Assembly: GCF_950023065.1 (NCBI RefSeq) | Contig: NC_088677.1 | Span: 21,845,230-21,909,229, forward strand | DNA: 64,000 nucleotides | Direction: 5' to 3' | DNA from: Planococcus citri | Lineage: Eukaryota; Arthropoda; Insecta; Hemiptera; Pseudococcidae | Shown here: positions 38,531 through 52,599 of the stretch, one piece after another | Layout: the number at the start of each line of letters is the position of its first letter | Position numbering within the stretch: the first letter of the stretch is position 1 | Notes under the pieces: model-generated | What the model was told of the DNA's origin: nothing | The model's input: only the letters and a program-made list of their open reading frames with translations | Database searches by the model: none | Program-made: the position numbers and the translations under genes

Positions 38531-41249
38531 AAATTTCTTCATTTTTTGGTAATTTTGGATGACTTGGTATTTTTTTTTGAGTGATTTAAATTTTCACTAA
38601 ATTTCACGGAATTTGCTTGTGCCAGTTTTTCTCAATTTTTAATGATTTTAATGTTTTGAAAATTTTTTCATGTCGTAATTTTCAACGTGTTTCTTCAACT
38701 ACACAGTACGCAATTTTTTGTGAATTTTCACAAATTTTAATTCAATTTTATCGATTTTTGACGTTTTTGGGTGAATTTAATGCTTTGAATGATTTTTAGA
38801 AAAAAATTCCAACTTGAAAAAGAAAAGCAGACGAGCCCGAATGAAGCGAGATCAAAATTTTTTTCAAAATTCCAAAAATAGTCGGAATTAATTGAAAATT
38901 TGAAGTCTGATTTTTAAAAAACCAGGACTTTTTCATGAAAAGTGGTAAAAAGCAGGACAACTGCAAGACTTGCAGAACCGTTAGACACCCCTCGATATTC
39001 TGACCATCCAAACAACAGATGATAAAACTCATCATCAACCACGTTTCAACAAGTTGAAATTTGACCATTCCGCCTCCAAATGCAGATCCGGCAAAAAGCT
39101 TAGGAAGTACTCGTACTACGTCGATTGAAATGCAAATGCAGCCATAAAACACACAGTAATTGGACACGTTGGACGTTGTGGTCGGCCATGTAAAAGCGCA
39201 CGATCCTGTGAACCGAAGCTGTACAACACGCGAACATCAAGTCGGCTTGGTAGGTTCGCCTTCGCCTTCGCGTTCGGTTCCGAGTTCGACTTGCAAGCGT
39301 CGAACTCGAAATAAAGGAGATGAGTAATTTTAAAAATAGTATAAGCACCTAAGTCGAAGTGGAAAAAAGAATAAATAAATAAATAGGGAGTCGAAGAAGG
39401 CGAACGCGGCCAGCGAATTCTTATAACGTTTAATTTGACTCGAGTGACGCTCGAATTGAGACGTCAATTTTAAAAGAAAATCGCTTCGTTAATTGGTTAA
39501 GCTGCGTAATCATGCTGACACGTAGTGTTTATTTTACCACCACAAAGAGAGCCATTTACATAAAAGCAAAGTAAAAAATAATAGACGAGCTTATTAAAAC
39601 GTTCAAGGTCTAGTTGGTATTTAATTAATGAAACAGTTTCATTAATAATAACTCGCCTCAGCTATATAAATTGGACTAATTTTCGTATCCACCACCTTTA
39701 TGAATATTTATCCCGGTACAACGTACTAAATGAGATATTAATGGACTTCAATTAAATATCCAAACAATGTAGAGGTATCTTCAGTTCCTTTGTTGTGCCA
39801 ACAACCAAACGTTTTATAATTGATTCGAAATAGGCGACTAGTCGATCGTATAGTTTATTTTAAAACACCATCGCCGAATCATAGTAATATTCGGCACTCG
39901 GGGTTCATTTTTGCTTCGTCGACTGATTTATTTGAATACGATATTACAAAGGCAAGCAGCGTCGTCGTCGTTGTCTGTCGTTTTGATTTAAAACCCTCCG
40001 AAGAATACACGATCGCACTTCGCAGCGTCCTCCCCAACGTTGAACGCCAAACAATCTAAGATTTGTGACCGACAATATCGAATGTACTTAATAATACTCG
40101 TCTTTCCACAACCTCCCCTTTAATACACAGAGCTTGATTTTGTAATTTTAGCAGATTTGCGACACGTGTACGCATAAATTTATAGTAGCTATCTTTATAT
40201 GTACCGACGCCTTTGAATTAATATAGCTCTCTGTGTGTTTCTTTTCCGATTGTTTTTTCTTTTCAATGTTTAAAATGTCGTATACTATACCATACGTCGA
40301 GGTTTCAATTTATCGCCGTGTTAAAGTCAACCAGTAGAGTAATCCGATTATCGAATTGGAATAAGATTTATTTTATTCGGTTTCGGCTTTCACATTCGTA
40401 TACTTATACAGTAGATAGGTAACATCCAAGTGTTGAACCATAGAATCGCTGAATGATGTCCGAAGGGGGAACGTTTGACGAAATGGAAGAAAAATAGAAA
40501 TACTTGCTCGACCGTATAATTCGAATGATTTTCAAATGTCTTCTATTATTATTGGTCATCATAATGGAAAATTAATTTCTTCAGTGAGTTATTTCCACGA
40601 AAAATCTATAACCTTTAGTGTGTTGCGTTTTGAAAGGCATGAACCATTTTTTTTTTAAATGTAGTGATTCATAAATGATTTGGTACATTTTTTATGATTC
40701 TGAGCTCAAAGGTATGGTCAATTTTCAAATACGGCCCTTCTTTTTTCTCCTCACGACTAAGAAAATTTTGAAGAAAAAAATTATAAATTTCAATTGGCAC
40801 AGTTGATCGGGCTCTATGTAAAAAACTTTGGAATGCTTGAAAATGTTTACCCCCCTCCCCCGCCCTCTGTTTCCTGAAGCGAGTATGTATTTATTGAGGT
40901 CGAAAATCGGTTGTTTACAAAATATATTCCCCCTTTATAAAGAAGTCCTCAGAAAATAAATTAAATAATTTCGTTTTCAAAAAATAGTTTATTGGAGACA
41001 TTTTTTCTAAAAAAAAAGTTGTTTCAAAAAGAAGTTTTTTCAAATTTGAGCTTTTTATTTTTGAAAGTTGAGGTTAAACAAAAATTTGTTTCGCGACAAA
41101 CGAATTTTTGAAGAGGGGTTTTTCCTCTTGTACAAAAATACAAGACAAGTTTTTCTTAATAAAGTTCTTCACGAGAGAATTTTTTTAACGCGAATTTTTA
41201 TGGCTTTTTTTGTTTCATGAAGTTTCTATTTTCCCTTCAAAATTAAAAG
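38531..41249. other. Intergenic DNA without recognised gene
   Basis: AT-rich sequence with short open frames only (such as 38796-39167 and 39820-40059). No motif, splice structure or repeat family was recognised, apart from a C-rich tract near 40850. Confidence 0.4.
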
Positions 41250-43060
41250 TGATCATTTATGATCGATTTTGAACTTGGTGACTTTCGATCAAGAACTCAC
41301 CAAAAAATAGAAAATCCATATATGCCTATCTGGTGACTTCTTGGTGACAAATTCACCAAACAGAGACCATTTGCGATCGATTTTGAACTTGGAGACTTTC
41401 AGTGAACCTTGGTGACAATTGGTGAATTTTGGTGACTTTTGTTAATCTGTCACTAAGAAGTCACCAAAAATTAGAAAATTTGTATTTGACTGTCTGGCGA
41501 CTTCTTGGTCATTGATTCACCAAGCAGTGATCATTTGTGATTGATTTTGAACTTTGTGACTTTTGTTGAATCTTGATGACTTTTGTTAAAGTTGGTGAAT
41601 TTTGCTGAATCTTGATGATTTTTGTTAATCTGCCATTAAGAAGTCACAAAGACATATACAAATTTGTATTTGACCATCTGGTGACTTCTTGATGACATAT
41701 TCACCAAACATGGACCATTTGTGATCAATTTTGAACTTGGTGACTTTTGTTAATCTGTCACCAATAATTTTGATTTTGACTATCTGTGACTTCTTGATGA
41801 TAGATTCACCAAGCAGTGGCCATTTGTGATCAGTTTTGAACTGGGTGACTTTTAGTGACTTTTGTTAATCTGTCACCAAGAAATCACCAAAACATTGAAA
41901 ATTCATATTTGAATATCTGTGACTTCTTGATGATAGATTCACCAAGCAGTGGCCATTTGTGATCAGTTGTAAACTGGGTGAATTTTGGTGAATCTAGGTG
42001 ATTTTTGATGAATTTTGATCACTTTTGTTAATCTGTCACCAAGAAAAGTCACCAGATTCACCAAACAGTGCGGATTTGTGATTAATTTTGAACCTGGTGA
42101 CTTTTGGTGAATCTTGGTGACTTTTGTTAATCTGTCGCCAAGAAGTCACCAAAACATAGAAAATTTGTATTTGACCATCTGGTGACTTCTTGATCATTGA
42201 TTCACCAAGCAGTGATCATTTGTAATTAATTTTGAACTTGGTGACTTTTGGTGATTTTTGTTAATCTGTCACCAAGAAGTCACCAAAACATAGACTACTT
42301 GTATTTGACTGTTTGGTGACTTCTTGGTCATTGATTCACCAAGTAGTGATAATTTGTGATTTATTTCGAAATTGGTGACTTTTGTTAAACTAGGTGACTT
42401 TTGTTGAATCCTGATGACTTTTGTTAAACTTGGTGAATTTTTCTGAATTTTGATGACTTTTGTTAATCTGTCACCAAGAAGTCGACACCAAAACATAGAA
42501 AATTTGTATTTGACCATCTGGTGACTTTTTGGTCATTAATTCACCAAGCAGTGATCATTTGTGATTGATTTCGAACTTGGTGACTTTTGTTGAACTTGGT
42601 GAATTTCAATGACTTTTGGTAATTTGTCACCAAGAAGTCACCAAAATATAGAAAATTCGTATTTGACTGTCTGGTGACTTCTCGGTCATTGATTCACCAA
42701 GCCAAGCAGTAATCATTTTGTGATTGATTTCGAACTTGGTGACTTTTGGTGACTTTTGTTAATCTGTCACCAAGAAGTCACGAAAACAGAAAATTTGTAT
42801 TTGACTATCTGGTGACTTCTTGATGACATATTCACCAAACAGTGATCATTTGTGATCAATTTTGAACTTGGTGACTTTTGATGAATCTTGGTGACTTTTG
42901 TTAATCTGTCACCAATAATTTCGACTATCTGTGATTTTTTGATGATAGATTCACCAAGCAGTGGCCATTTGTGACCAGTTTTGAACTTGGTGACTTTTGG
43001 TGAATCTTTGTGACTTTTGGCGATTCTTGGTGACTTTTGGTGAATTTTGTCCAATTTTCA
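41250..43060. repeat. Hairpin-forming minisatellite (GTGACTTCTTGGTGA family)
   Basis: About 13 copies of a unit of roughly 100-200 bp, marked by GATCATTTGTGATTGATTTT followed by GAACTTGGTGACTTTTG. Many units contain an inverted repeat, CCAAGAAGTCACCA, then about 30 bp, then TGGTGACTTCTTGG (for example 42272-42285 with 42314-42327), so each could extrude as a hairpin. The shorter word TTGGTGAnTTTTGGTGA is itself tandemly repeated. Minus-strand open frames here are repeat products. Confidence 0.85.
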
Positions 43061-46000
43061 ACCATGTCCCAAAAATTACATGATGACGTGTTTGGCTGAA
43101 ATTCGCTGTAAAGGTGCATTTTTAACTTGGTATCAGGAAAGTGGGTGAAAACCAATTTTTCAGCTGGTTAAACCAATCTCCAGGTCTTCAGCAAACTTTT
43201 AAAAACATTCGGGGAAAATTTGAAACTATAGATCGGCTGATAATAGTGAAATTTGGGTTTGAAAAACTGAAAATTCTATTTACACTGTTGAATTTTGGCG
43301 ACGAAAGTTTTCCAAAAAGCCACATTTTATTGAAATTGAAGCTGGGCATCTGAGAGTGGCCTCCTCTTTAGATTATGATTTATTTTCTCCAAACATGGAA
43401 ATTATTTTCATTGGAACTATTTACTACCCTCCTTTATTTTTCTGAAGTACCCTGGTCCTAAAAAAAGTAGCTCCAGTGGCTGAAAATTAAGCCAGAACAA
43501 AACCTCAGTTTGACTGACCAATATTCGCCTCTGACTGCGTTAAAATCAGCTATATCAAAGTTAAAACCTGCATGCACTAAGAAGTATGTACCTATACGAT
43601 AAATAGTCAATTCGAGCGAAACTAAGCACACTTGAAACACGACCGCGCGATGACATTTGAAGGACACATTTTTAGTATACCAATGCATATGCTACCATAA
43701 TGGAATACCTATATCTATCGGACGAAACAAATTGTAGCTTTGAAAAAATATTACAAATTCACTTAAGCGGAGCCGAGTAGGTAGGTAGAGTAGAGTCGAG
43801 TCGAGCCACGACAATATTCATTCGCTGGCCATTGAGAAGATAATAACATATTATCAATAGTGAAAAGTTACGCTGCACATTGGCGAATCAATGTCAAACC
43901 GAGCACGTTATCGTTGCCGGCGCAAAGTTCAACAATCAGATTATACCCAGCCTAGGTAAAGGTAGTCCTACTATACTAGCCAAATGGTCATTGTGCTATT
44001 CCGTTCTTCAACAACAACGACCAGCAGCAAATCCATTGCCGTAGAACGTTGAAAAATCGCGCCAAGACACAAACAGCGGAATAGAGATTCGCCACAAATA
44101 CCTAAAAATATACGCGTGTATCGAGTATTTGTATACTTCTTCGCAGGTTTACTTGTACAAGTACATAGTTTGCGGTGCACCCACGATTTCGGTCATTGGC
44201 ATACTTTCTCGATACGTTTCCCCTCCTGCGGTCGTTCACGAGTTTCCAAGAATGCGGAAATTCTCGCATCTTTCGTATTCCAGAAGATGAACGTGCCACT
44301 GCCGCACGGCGCGTTGCTATAAGAGATGGAAAAACGACTCTGGTAATAATTTTCATCACTAGAGACTCGTCGACAACATACTCGTAACAGCCGACTAGAC
44401 GATGAAGAAAAATTCCGTCTTGGTTGTCGCCTAATGTCGCCCTTATTCGGCTATTTCATCTTTTGCAGACGCTGGGGACTCGATGCGACTCCGACACGAC
44501 GTCGACGACGCTAAATAAAGTGAAATTTAACGCTACCGAGCGTACCTACTCGTATACTCGTATTTTCACACCGAGCTAATCTGCGCTGATGTGCGCTGTG
44601 CGCCGTCAATACTCGTAAATAGCATCAGCAGCGTAAAATTGTACACCGCCGTATGTACCGCCATGCCAGCTTCACCAGCACCATCACCATGCTGCACTAA
44701 AGGCAGAAGGCAGAAGGCAGATTGTACACTCGGTTGTACTAGTAAAAGGTATAGCTAGATAAACTTATAGAAACGTTGTCGAATGAAGCTGAAGCGAATG
44801 CACCGCTTTCCAGTCTGGTTATTTTTGCACGCTCTCATTGTTTCCAAATTACGCGATATGCCTGTTCGACGACGGCGAAATCCTCCGCTTCGGGCTCAAT
44901 CTACGCCTCTTTCTCTCTCGCTCGCTCTTTCGATGATATCTCCAAACGATGCGATGTTTATGCCATTTCGTATATAGCATGGCCCGGCCCGGCCCACCTC
45001 TTTCAATCTCCCTGCGTCGCTCTGCACTGCACCAATCGACGGAAATAAGATGTAATTTCTTTTCTCCAGCTGGAGACGATGAGGCGAACATGGAGCAGAA
45101 TTCGTGAGTGTACGTTTTTCTTGAAATTCGTACGAGAAGTGCGTCGGAGCAGGGAGCTTACCAGGTGAACAGAAAGAAGCTCTAGGAGTAGATCTTCTGT
45201 TGTTGAGTAGAAGAACTAGTCTCAGGTGATCTTCAAGGGTGATCGTATGGCTCTTGATCGTGTATAAAATATTTTTCATGATCATCAAGGAGGAATTTTC
45301 CAGAAACTCTACCAAAGTGTTTAGAAGCATTGGAAAAACTTCATGATTCTAATTGTATCGACAAGACAATTCACAGATGAATCTGCAATTTTCGATCGTA
45401 TTGGCATGATTTTTGGATTTTTTGACAATTTTATACAATTTAAGCTCAATTTTTGGATTTTAAATCAATTTCTGGTCGATTTTTATAGGACTTCTTCGTC
45501 ATTAGAGAAAGATTGCCTAATTTTTAGACGATTTTAAGCGGATTCAGCTTTAGGTTCGGTTTGGAACGATTTTCACCTTAATATGAATGCATTTTCATTT
45601 ACCAGAATTTCCTTGAAGGATTTCATATTTCTCCTATTCTGAATCAAACAGTTGGTTTTCAGCTTCTTCGACGATCACAATAAGTTTTCCATCCATTTTG
45701 AGGTCACTGTTCAATTTTGCATCGGTTTTGGGGAAATTTGAATGGATTTGCGAGAGATTGAAAATTTGATTTGGACCTCTGAATGGTCTTGAAAGAATCT
45801 ATTTGCATATTTTAAATAGTATTTCTGAATGATCTACATCTAATCTTACCAGTGTGAATTTTCTGAATGATTTTTGATGACTTCCCAATTTTGAATCGAG
45901 TCCCAGATGATTTCTAGAGCGACTTCTTGAAGTGATTTTCCAACAGTTTTTGAAAAATTCTGATAGACCTCTAAACAAATTCGAGATTATTCACAATTTT

Positions 46001-49000
46001 AAACGGATTTTTCGAACGAGAACACCTACGTAATTCTTGTCAAAGCTGCACAAGACAATTCGAATTTCTTCAAAAAAATTTCTGCGTTTGATCGAATGCT
46101 TTATTTTTCAAATTGGATACCTCAGCGTCCTTAATTTGGCGATTTTTTTTCAAATTTGGAAGCTGAAAGGATACAAAGAACTCGAATTCCAAAATAAGCG
46201 TGTATTTTTGAAGTCAACTGATGAAAATCGATGTTTATTTTTCAAACTGAGAAGGGCTCTGAAGAGATATTGAGGATTAAATTCGAAATATGAGTGAATA
46301 TTCGATCTCAGCGCTCTTGAAAACCTAACAGTCGACATATCACACGACATTTTTTTTTTTTTTTTTTTTTGTATGTAGTTTAACCAAATTCGTGAGCACG
46401 GCTAGGAGGGGGAGGGGGTCAAAGGGGTTGAATTCAAAAAAATTTCCAATTTTCGAACTCAACGTCTCCTCTAAAACCTAACAAACGATATGTCACGAGT
46501 CATTTTAAATTTTTTGGTATATTTACCATGATTGAGGGCACTATTGAGGAGGGAGAGGGGGTCAGATGAGTGAGATCAGAATGTTCAAGGGTACTATTGG
46601 GAAGATTGGTAAGAAGGGGAGATCAAATGGAAAAAGTAAATCAATATTCGGACTTAGTGTGTTCAAATTGGCTGTAATCAATTACTTCTGAAATTTTTGA
46701 TAAAGAAATTGGGGCTTTTGTGTCAATTCTTTTCGAGATTGATATCTGATGTAAAAGAATCTAAAAAAGCATCTTACTCTACCATAACTTTTTCATAACT
46801 ATAAATAGTATTAGTTTCACATTTTAAAGTTGAATTTTCTCTGCGAAAAGTTCATTTTTGAGCTTTTTAATTTTAATTATCGATTTTGAATATACAATTT
46901 CCAATGAATTTTCTTAAAGTTCAACCAAAGAAATCCCATGAATTGTTTTTATTTGAAAAACTGATTGAATTTTCAAAATCTGTTGACACGTTCTAAAATT
47001 TGGATTTTTCAAATTCAAGTTTCTCAAATTTTCTGAAAGTGAAATCAAATTTCTTGAGAGCTAAAACTAGATCAGAGAAAAAATGTCACCTGTTCACCAT
47101 TCCCCCCCCCCCCACTTTCCTGATAAAAAATCAACCGTTCAAAAATATTTTGCAGCATAAAATTTTTCATTTGCTAGATGAATTCAACATTTCCTTCGAC
47201 TTTTCGTTCCGATCGCCAGGGAATTGTAATCTAAAAGCAAAGTACCCCCCCCCCCCCTTCACCACAGTAGACACTTTTTTTTATAAAAACTGGCTAATTA
47301 TTGAAAACATGTCGTATATTTTTCCCAAGTTCTATTTTTCTGAGAATAATTTTGGTTTTTAGTACAAAAATTCGAAAATATTTCAATAACTTAAAACTTT
47401 TTTCTAATTTCAATTTTACCTGCTGCTGTACTGCGAGTTTTTCAAAAAAAATCAGAAATTCTTCGGTCGAGTTTTTTTTTAAATTGGCAATTTTTTTCAA
47501 AAACGTTGCTCTTGCTTCGTTCAGAACAAATTATGACGAGGTTTGATTTCAATGAGTTGAAATGAAATGAGTTTTTAAATCTAATATCACACATTTTTTT
47601 TCGATTTTCTGAAAATCTAAAAAACTGCTTGTCACACGATTTTTTCAATTTTCAGGAAATTGGGGAGAGGGGAGGTTTAAATTGAAGCGTGAGAAGGGCC
47701 GAATCAAAAAAGTGAGTTGATATTCATATTCGGCATTTTCTAAAACTTATGAAACAATATATCATACAATATTTGACATTTTTTACATTTTGACCAAAAT
47801 TTCTGGGCTCCATTCCCCCTCGCCCTACCTATCTTCATACTCATGGTTTTGTGAACCCCATCACGAAGGATCATAAAATTGAGATTTCAAAAGCTTAACT
47901 TTGAACTTTTGAAATTGTTGGGAAATATTTTCAAAACTACTCTCAATTATTGTTTGAAAATCTGCCAATAGATTTTCTGCAAGTTTCAGCAGTCCTGCGT
48001 AATCAGACTCCAAATTTTTTTTGGCGAGAAATTTCAAGTTTCTCATTTTTCTCCATTTCAGTGATGCCTATTTCTAAAATAATCTCCCATCATTTTCTAC
48101 ACTTTCCCCATCGATATCGAACAAAAAAAAAGTGAAATGAAACGAATCGCGTACCATTACTAAATTTTCTAAATCGAGACGATTACCTCATTGTTTGGAA
48201 ATTTTTCCTTCTACACTCGCATGTTGATACACAAAACACGCAGTATACTCGTATTCTCAGCTAACCCTCCTCTACCTCCTCAGTCCATCTCTCATACCAT
48301 CCGTGTGGGCGCTTCGATTGGGGAAAAAATTAATGTTTCGAATTAAAAACTAACGTAAGACGATGCCCATGCCTCTTGTTTAGAGTTCGAATACCAGCGT
48401 CGTTCCAACAATATTGATGTTACAACGCTTGAAAAAGTCTTAAATTATTTCATCTGCAGGGGGAAAGAAAAAATCGCACGCGAGAAAAAAAGGAGGCAAA
48501 GAACTCTGGACAGGAGGAAGAGCACCGGAACGATAAATACTCGTAGTTGAAAATACGTGTTGTTTTCTGGTATAGCTCAAGCTCGCACAATTCGCAAAAA
48601 GGGAAACGAGTCTGTAGACGACTCGACGAGAGGACATATTACGTGGAATTCGTTGTTGAAAAATAAACACAGTCGTGTTTTCATCGATTAGCCGTTAAAT
48701 TTCTAATTAAGCGTGATGAATACGATCGAAAAAGCTCGCAGACAGCGCATTTATCACAAATACCTTACCAAAACGAAAAGTGTTTTAAATAGCGTTACAT
48801 TTTCGAATTACGTACAAGTACTGTACGATGAGAACGTGAATTCACGCTGCTTTTTAAAAACTCGCACTCCCCTTCACTTCTCTCTCGCGCAGTTGCAGAT
48901 GCTGATGGAAAACATACTGTAATCAATCAGCTTCTTTTAGAAGAACATGGTTCTAAAAGACGAGGAATTTTGCTCGTGGGTTGAGAAGTGGGGGGGGGGG

Positions 49001-49070
49001 GTGAGAGAATTTCAAGTCAGAGAGAGAAAAATTTCGTACAAAAGAGCATTCATTGTTTCAAAGATACTGT
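43061..49070. other. Intergenic DNA with a small dispersed repeat and C/T homopolymers
   Basis: No gene recognised. A dispersed motif of about 60 bp (GTGAATATTCGNCCTCAGCG, then CCTAACAAACGATATGTCAC) occurs near 46290-46350, 46450-46505, 47715-47775 and again near 55370-55430. Poly-C tracts lie near 47102 and 47247, and a poly-T of about 20 near 46350. Open frames such as 44896-45330 lack any family signature. Confidence 0.45.
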
Positions 49071-49640
49071 GGGTCATTCCATGCCAAATCGACGGATTTT
49101 TGCACGAGGGATCTTTCAATTTTTTTCAAAGTCAGATCATGTTTAGAGGTCATCAAACGATGACGAATGACGCAAACCGCACATTTTTTCGATTTTTTTG
49201 GTAGAGCTGTGGGACTTTACAGTTCTCCAGAATGGCCGAAAATGAAAAATTTCAGTTGCAAATTGCTCCGGTTGTACGTGGTATAGAATTTTGAACTTTT
49301 TTTCAAATTGTAGTACTTTGAGAGGGTAATCGACGAATGATGACAAAATCAGTGTTGCCACTTTCAAAAACCTAAAAAAATCGATTTAAAACCTCGTATA
49401 TAATTTTAAATGTAACCACGATCAGTTTTAGTCCTTTTCATGTAGAATAACGTATCAAAAAATTGGACAGGCATTTTTTTTCAGTTTCAAGAAAAAAAAT
49501 TACAAGTTTGGCACTTATTGCAAAAATACCATCAGAAACCTAAAACATGATAATTTTTGAGATATTTTACCAATGTGCAGACGAAAATTTGAAAAAAATT
49601 TCCATCCCTCGCAGTTTGTCAACAAATTGATAATGAATTT
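49071..49640 (+). repeat. Left arm of large inverted repeat (foldback element)
   Basis: Starts GGGTCATTCCATGCCAAATC and continues through TTTTTGCACGAGGG, TTGCTCCGGTTGTACGTGG and GAGAGGGTAATCGACGAATG. The reverse complement of 52600-53205 carries the same sequence at roughly 80 percent identity by eye. No transposase lies between the arms. Confidence 0.8.
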
Positions 49641-51781
49641 TCATGCTGAAATTTCCGCTGACAAGGCTACAGCCTCTCCAAATGAACCGATTTGCTTGCG
49701 GTTTTGCACAGTAATAGCAATTATGATGTAAATGAGTTTACATTATTTTTCACCGTAGAAACCTTGTAACTGGAGCCCAAGTTTTTGGGAGTCATTTTGT
49801 AGCCAAATGATGGGACTACATAACAAGGTATTTCCGGGGTCTCAAAGTTGAAACCAGGCTTGTATGTAGGACCTTTCAAGTTTTGCGGTTGCTCCAAAAT
49901 CAAGGTCCTAGTTTGGAACTTTCAAATGGTTCGGTCAGGTCATTCAGTTCTGCATTCTTTATCTTTGTAGGTCGGTCCGGTCTGGTCCTGACCAGAAATT
50001 TTCATCATGGTCATGGGTCAACCCATGTCCAAAAAATGGTCTTCATTTTTCAGAAAGAAAAAAGCTTCCTAACACATAAGATGAGTTGAAAAATGGGATT
50101 TTTACTTTCAAAATATTGAAACTTTGAAAAAAATTGAATCATAATGGAAATTTATTCGAAATAGGCATCTAAAATGGCATTATAAATTTGAAAAATTGGA
50201 CATAACTGAAGTCCAAACCACGGTCATTGGTCTGATTTTTAAGAAAGGTCTTTGGTCTCGGTCTGTCCTTGTTATTTTTTCTGAAAAGGGTCATTGGTTC
50301 TGTTAATATTTACATATATATTTTTTTAGAGGTCTAAGGTCCGGTCTAGTTCACTCGGTCTTGTGTGCATTTTTGGGTCTGGTTGCATTCATCTGTCTGG
50401 TTTTTCAGTCTGGTCCAACAAGCCTAGTTGAAACTTGGGTATAGTCACAATTTTTGGTCAAGTAAAAGTTGTTCCAACGGTGGCAACATTTTTCCAATAT
50501 GTATCACTTGCAAAATCATAGCCAGAAAAGTGGTATTTCCAGTAAATTCACTGACAAGTTGGGGGGGGGGGGAGATTTTCACATGTCCATCTACATATTG
50601 GTGAAATATTTCAAAGATGCAAAAATATTCATTTTTTAGGTTTCTGCTTTTGTTTAAATCAACGGTAAAATTTTTTCAATGTGTTTCACTCTTAAAATTA
50701 CCTGTTATCTGTTGGTATGGTCACCATGCCATGTACAGTAGGGCGGGTTGAAAAAAAACGTAGGTCTCGGAATTTTCTGAAATTCACATATGTGGTTCCT
50801 TTTGAGTTGAAACCACCCCAAAAAATTTTTAGCCCCCCGCGGCACCATGAGGCTGAGCCACGTGGCCTCAAAGTAGGGCCATTTTAGCTAAAAAATCACT
50901 TTTTTCAGGTTTAAAGCTCCAAAATCGATTTTTAAAATTTACGGCTAGCACTCAATTTGAAGAGTTTGAGATGCCGAATCTCCCTGTGGAGTTCGTTTTT
51001 TTGTTTGGTGGTCCCTTACGTCGGCAACTTTTCGTTGAAAGTATGAGAATTGCTGATTTTAAGGTGTCGCGAAAACGTTTCCGCGAATTTATGCCCAAAT
51101 GGTGTTTTATAGGGAGACATATCGATGTAGTAAGTTGTATATGTAGTCGAGGGGTTAAATTTAGAATCATCAATATGCCCTCAGATCGCTGATAGGGTAC
51201 ATGATTCATGTTTTATACAAGATTTTAGGATTTTATCAATTTGAAAATTTGATCAGATTGCTTTTACCTACTTTTTTCATGTTTTCGAAAAAATGTTCAT
51301 TTCATTTTTTTTAAATTCAATTTTGAATGACATTATGTATCTTGGAAGTACACAAAACCTTTTTTGAAAAATGTGGAAATCATTTGAAAATATCAAAAAG
51401 TAATGGACCATCAAAAAACGCTGAAGGAATTTGAGCTATTTCCGGTAGGGTTTTAGGAAGGTTTAGTGACTTTCTTAAATTGGTATGATCTTGACAGGTG
51501 AGTAAGATGTGGGAGATAGTGAGTACAGAGTTGGACTTGGCATGTAGAATTGTGAAGCATACTGGAGGGGATTCTTTTTTGAACAGATGAGAGAGGGTGA
51601 GGAGGGTATGGCCTGTACATACAGGGTATAAGGCAATGACCTGCTTCCTGGGCAAATCTTGAATGTTGGTGGTGCGACTTTCGCTGGGAATTAACTGCAA
51701 ACATATGGCTTCCATCACATCAGACATAGGGACAGGTGTTTCTAGTACAGGTGAAATCCTTAGTGACTGCTTTGCTGCTAA

Positions 51782-51908
51782 GGGCTGGTTTCTCAACACT
51801 CAGATAAAGAATTTAACTCTCAGTTAGCGACTAACCAACGATTCTGATTGGCTGATAGCGCTTAACTGGGTGGTTAAATCCTTAACCGAGTGACTGAGAA
51901 ACCGGACC
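51782..51908. mobile_element. MITE with GGnCnGGTTTCTCA termini and TAA target duplication (PIF/Harbinger-like)
   Basis: 127 bp. The ends GGGCTGGTTTCTCAACACTC and, on the other strand, GGTCCGGTTTCTCAGTCACTC are inverted. TAA at 51779-51781 and 51909-51911 is the duplicated target. Removing the element and one TAA restores the RNase H reading frame of the relic it interrupts. The TWA target and TTTCTCA-type ends fit PIF/Harbinger. Confidence 0.8.
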
Positions 51909-52133
51909 TAAGTCTGCTGTTTCATTTCCCAAAATTCCTGAGTGGGCTGGAATCCAGGCTATGCTAACATCCATGTCGCATTGGAGAGATGAAATTTCTG
52001 AGGCAATTGGATGTTGCTTAGATTTAGATCTTAGTTGAGACTTGAGAGATGGAATTTAGTGAATCTGTGAAGATCACAACTTTGTCGAGTTTGCTCTCAA
52101 TTGCCATGTTTAAAGATGTAAGTATAGCATTTA

Positions 52134-52297
52134 TGTGACCCGCGCTGACAAAACCGATCATTTTGACGGAATTTCAAAAAATGTTTTTTTCTCAAAAATC
52201 TGATCTTTCAACCCTTAAAACTCATTTTAAACATCATTATTTTGGACACCTTTTTTTTTTTTTGTCGAAACTGTCGGTTTTGTCAGATGGGGTCACA
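52134..52297. mobile_element. MITE with TGTGACCC...TGACAAAACCGA termini
   Basis: 164 bp. The left end TGTGACCCGCGCTGACAAAA and the right end, read on the other strand TGTGACCCCATCTGACAAAA, are inverted repeats. TA flanks both ends, as for a mariner-like insertion. It splits the RNase H codons of the non-LTR relic between its second and third catalytic motifs. No coding capacity. Confidence 0.75.
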
Positions 52298-52599
52298 TAT
52301 AGTTCACATGAAAGAATACTGAATAAGTATGGATGCAGAAATTGCAAAACCACACTATTGACTGAACAACCACAGCAATCCACAGATTTTGACCCATCGG
52401 TGTAAAACAAAATGAAATCATTATTCCTGAGCAATAAAGTTATTGATGATTTGAGTATTGAGTTGAGTGTGTTCAAGTAGGTAATGATGTATCAAATGAG
52501 ATAATATTTTTCTTAGTTTTTGTAGAATTTTTTGGATAGAATGGGGGAAGAGGATATAGCTGAATGGAGTTTAGAATGGAAGAGGTTTTATGGATTATA

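Larger units (their letters stand above)
51380..52476 (-). pseudogene. Relic of a non-LTR retrotransposon (RNase H and C-terminal region)
   Basis: On the minus strand the pieces read in order: LFYTDGSKSVDCCGCSVNS (RNase H start, about 52400), IFTDSLNSIS (about 52065), WIPAHSGILGNETAD (about 51912-51956), then a C-terminal region with TGHTLLTLSHL and SHILLTCQDHTNLRKSLN (51390-51620). This is the Jockey/I-type RNase H followed by the zinc-finger-like tail of ORF2. Frameshifts and two MITE insertions break it. It carries no RT and is dead. Confidence 0.8.

Noticed and set aside
41250..43060. Coding potential in minus-strand frames (for example 42767-43054)
   Set aside because: The peptide repeats with the DNA unit (LTKVTKIHQKSP-like), so it is a minisatellite product.
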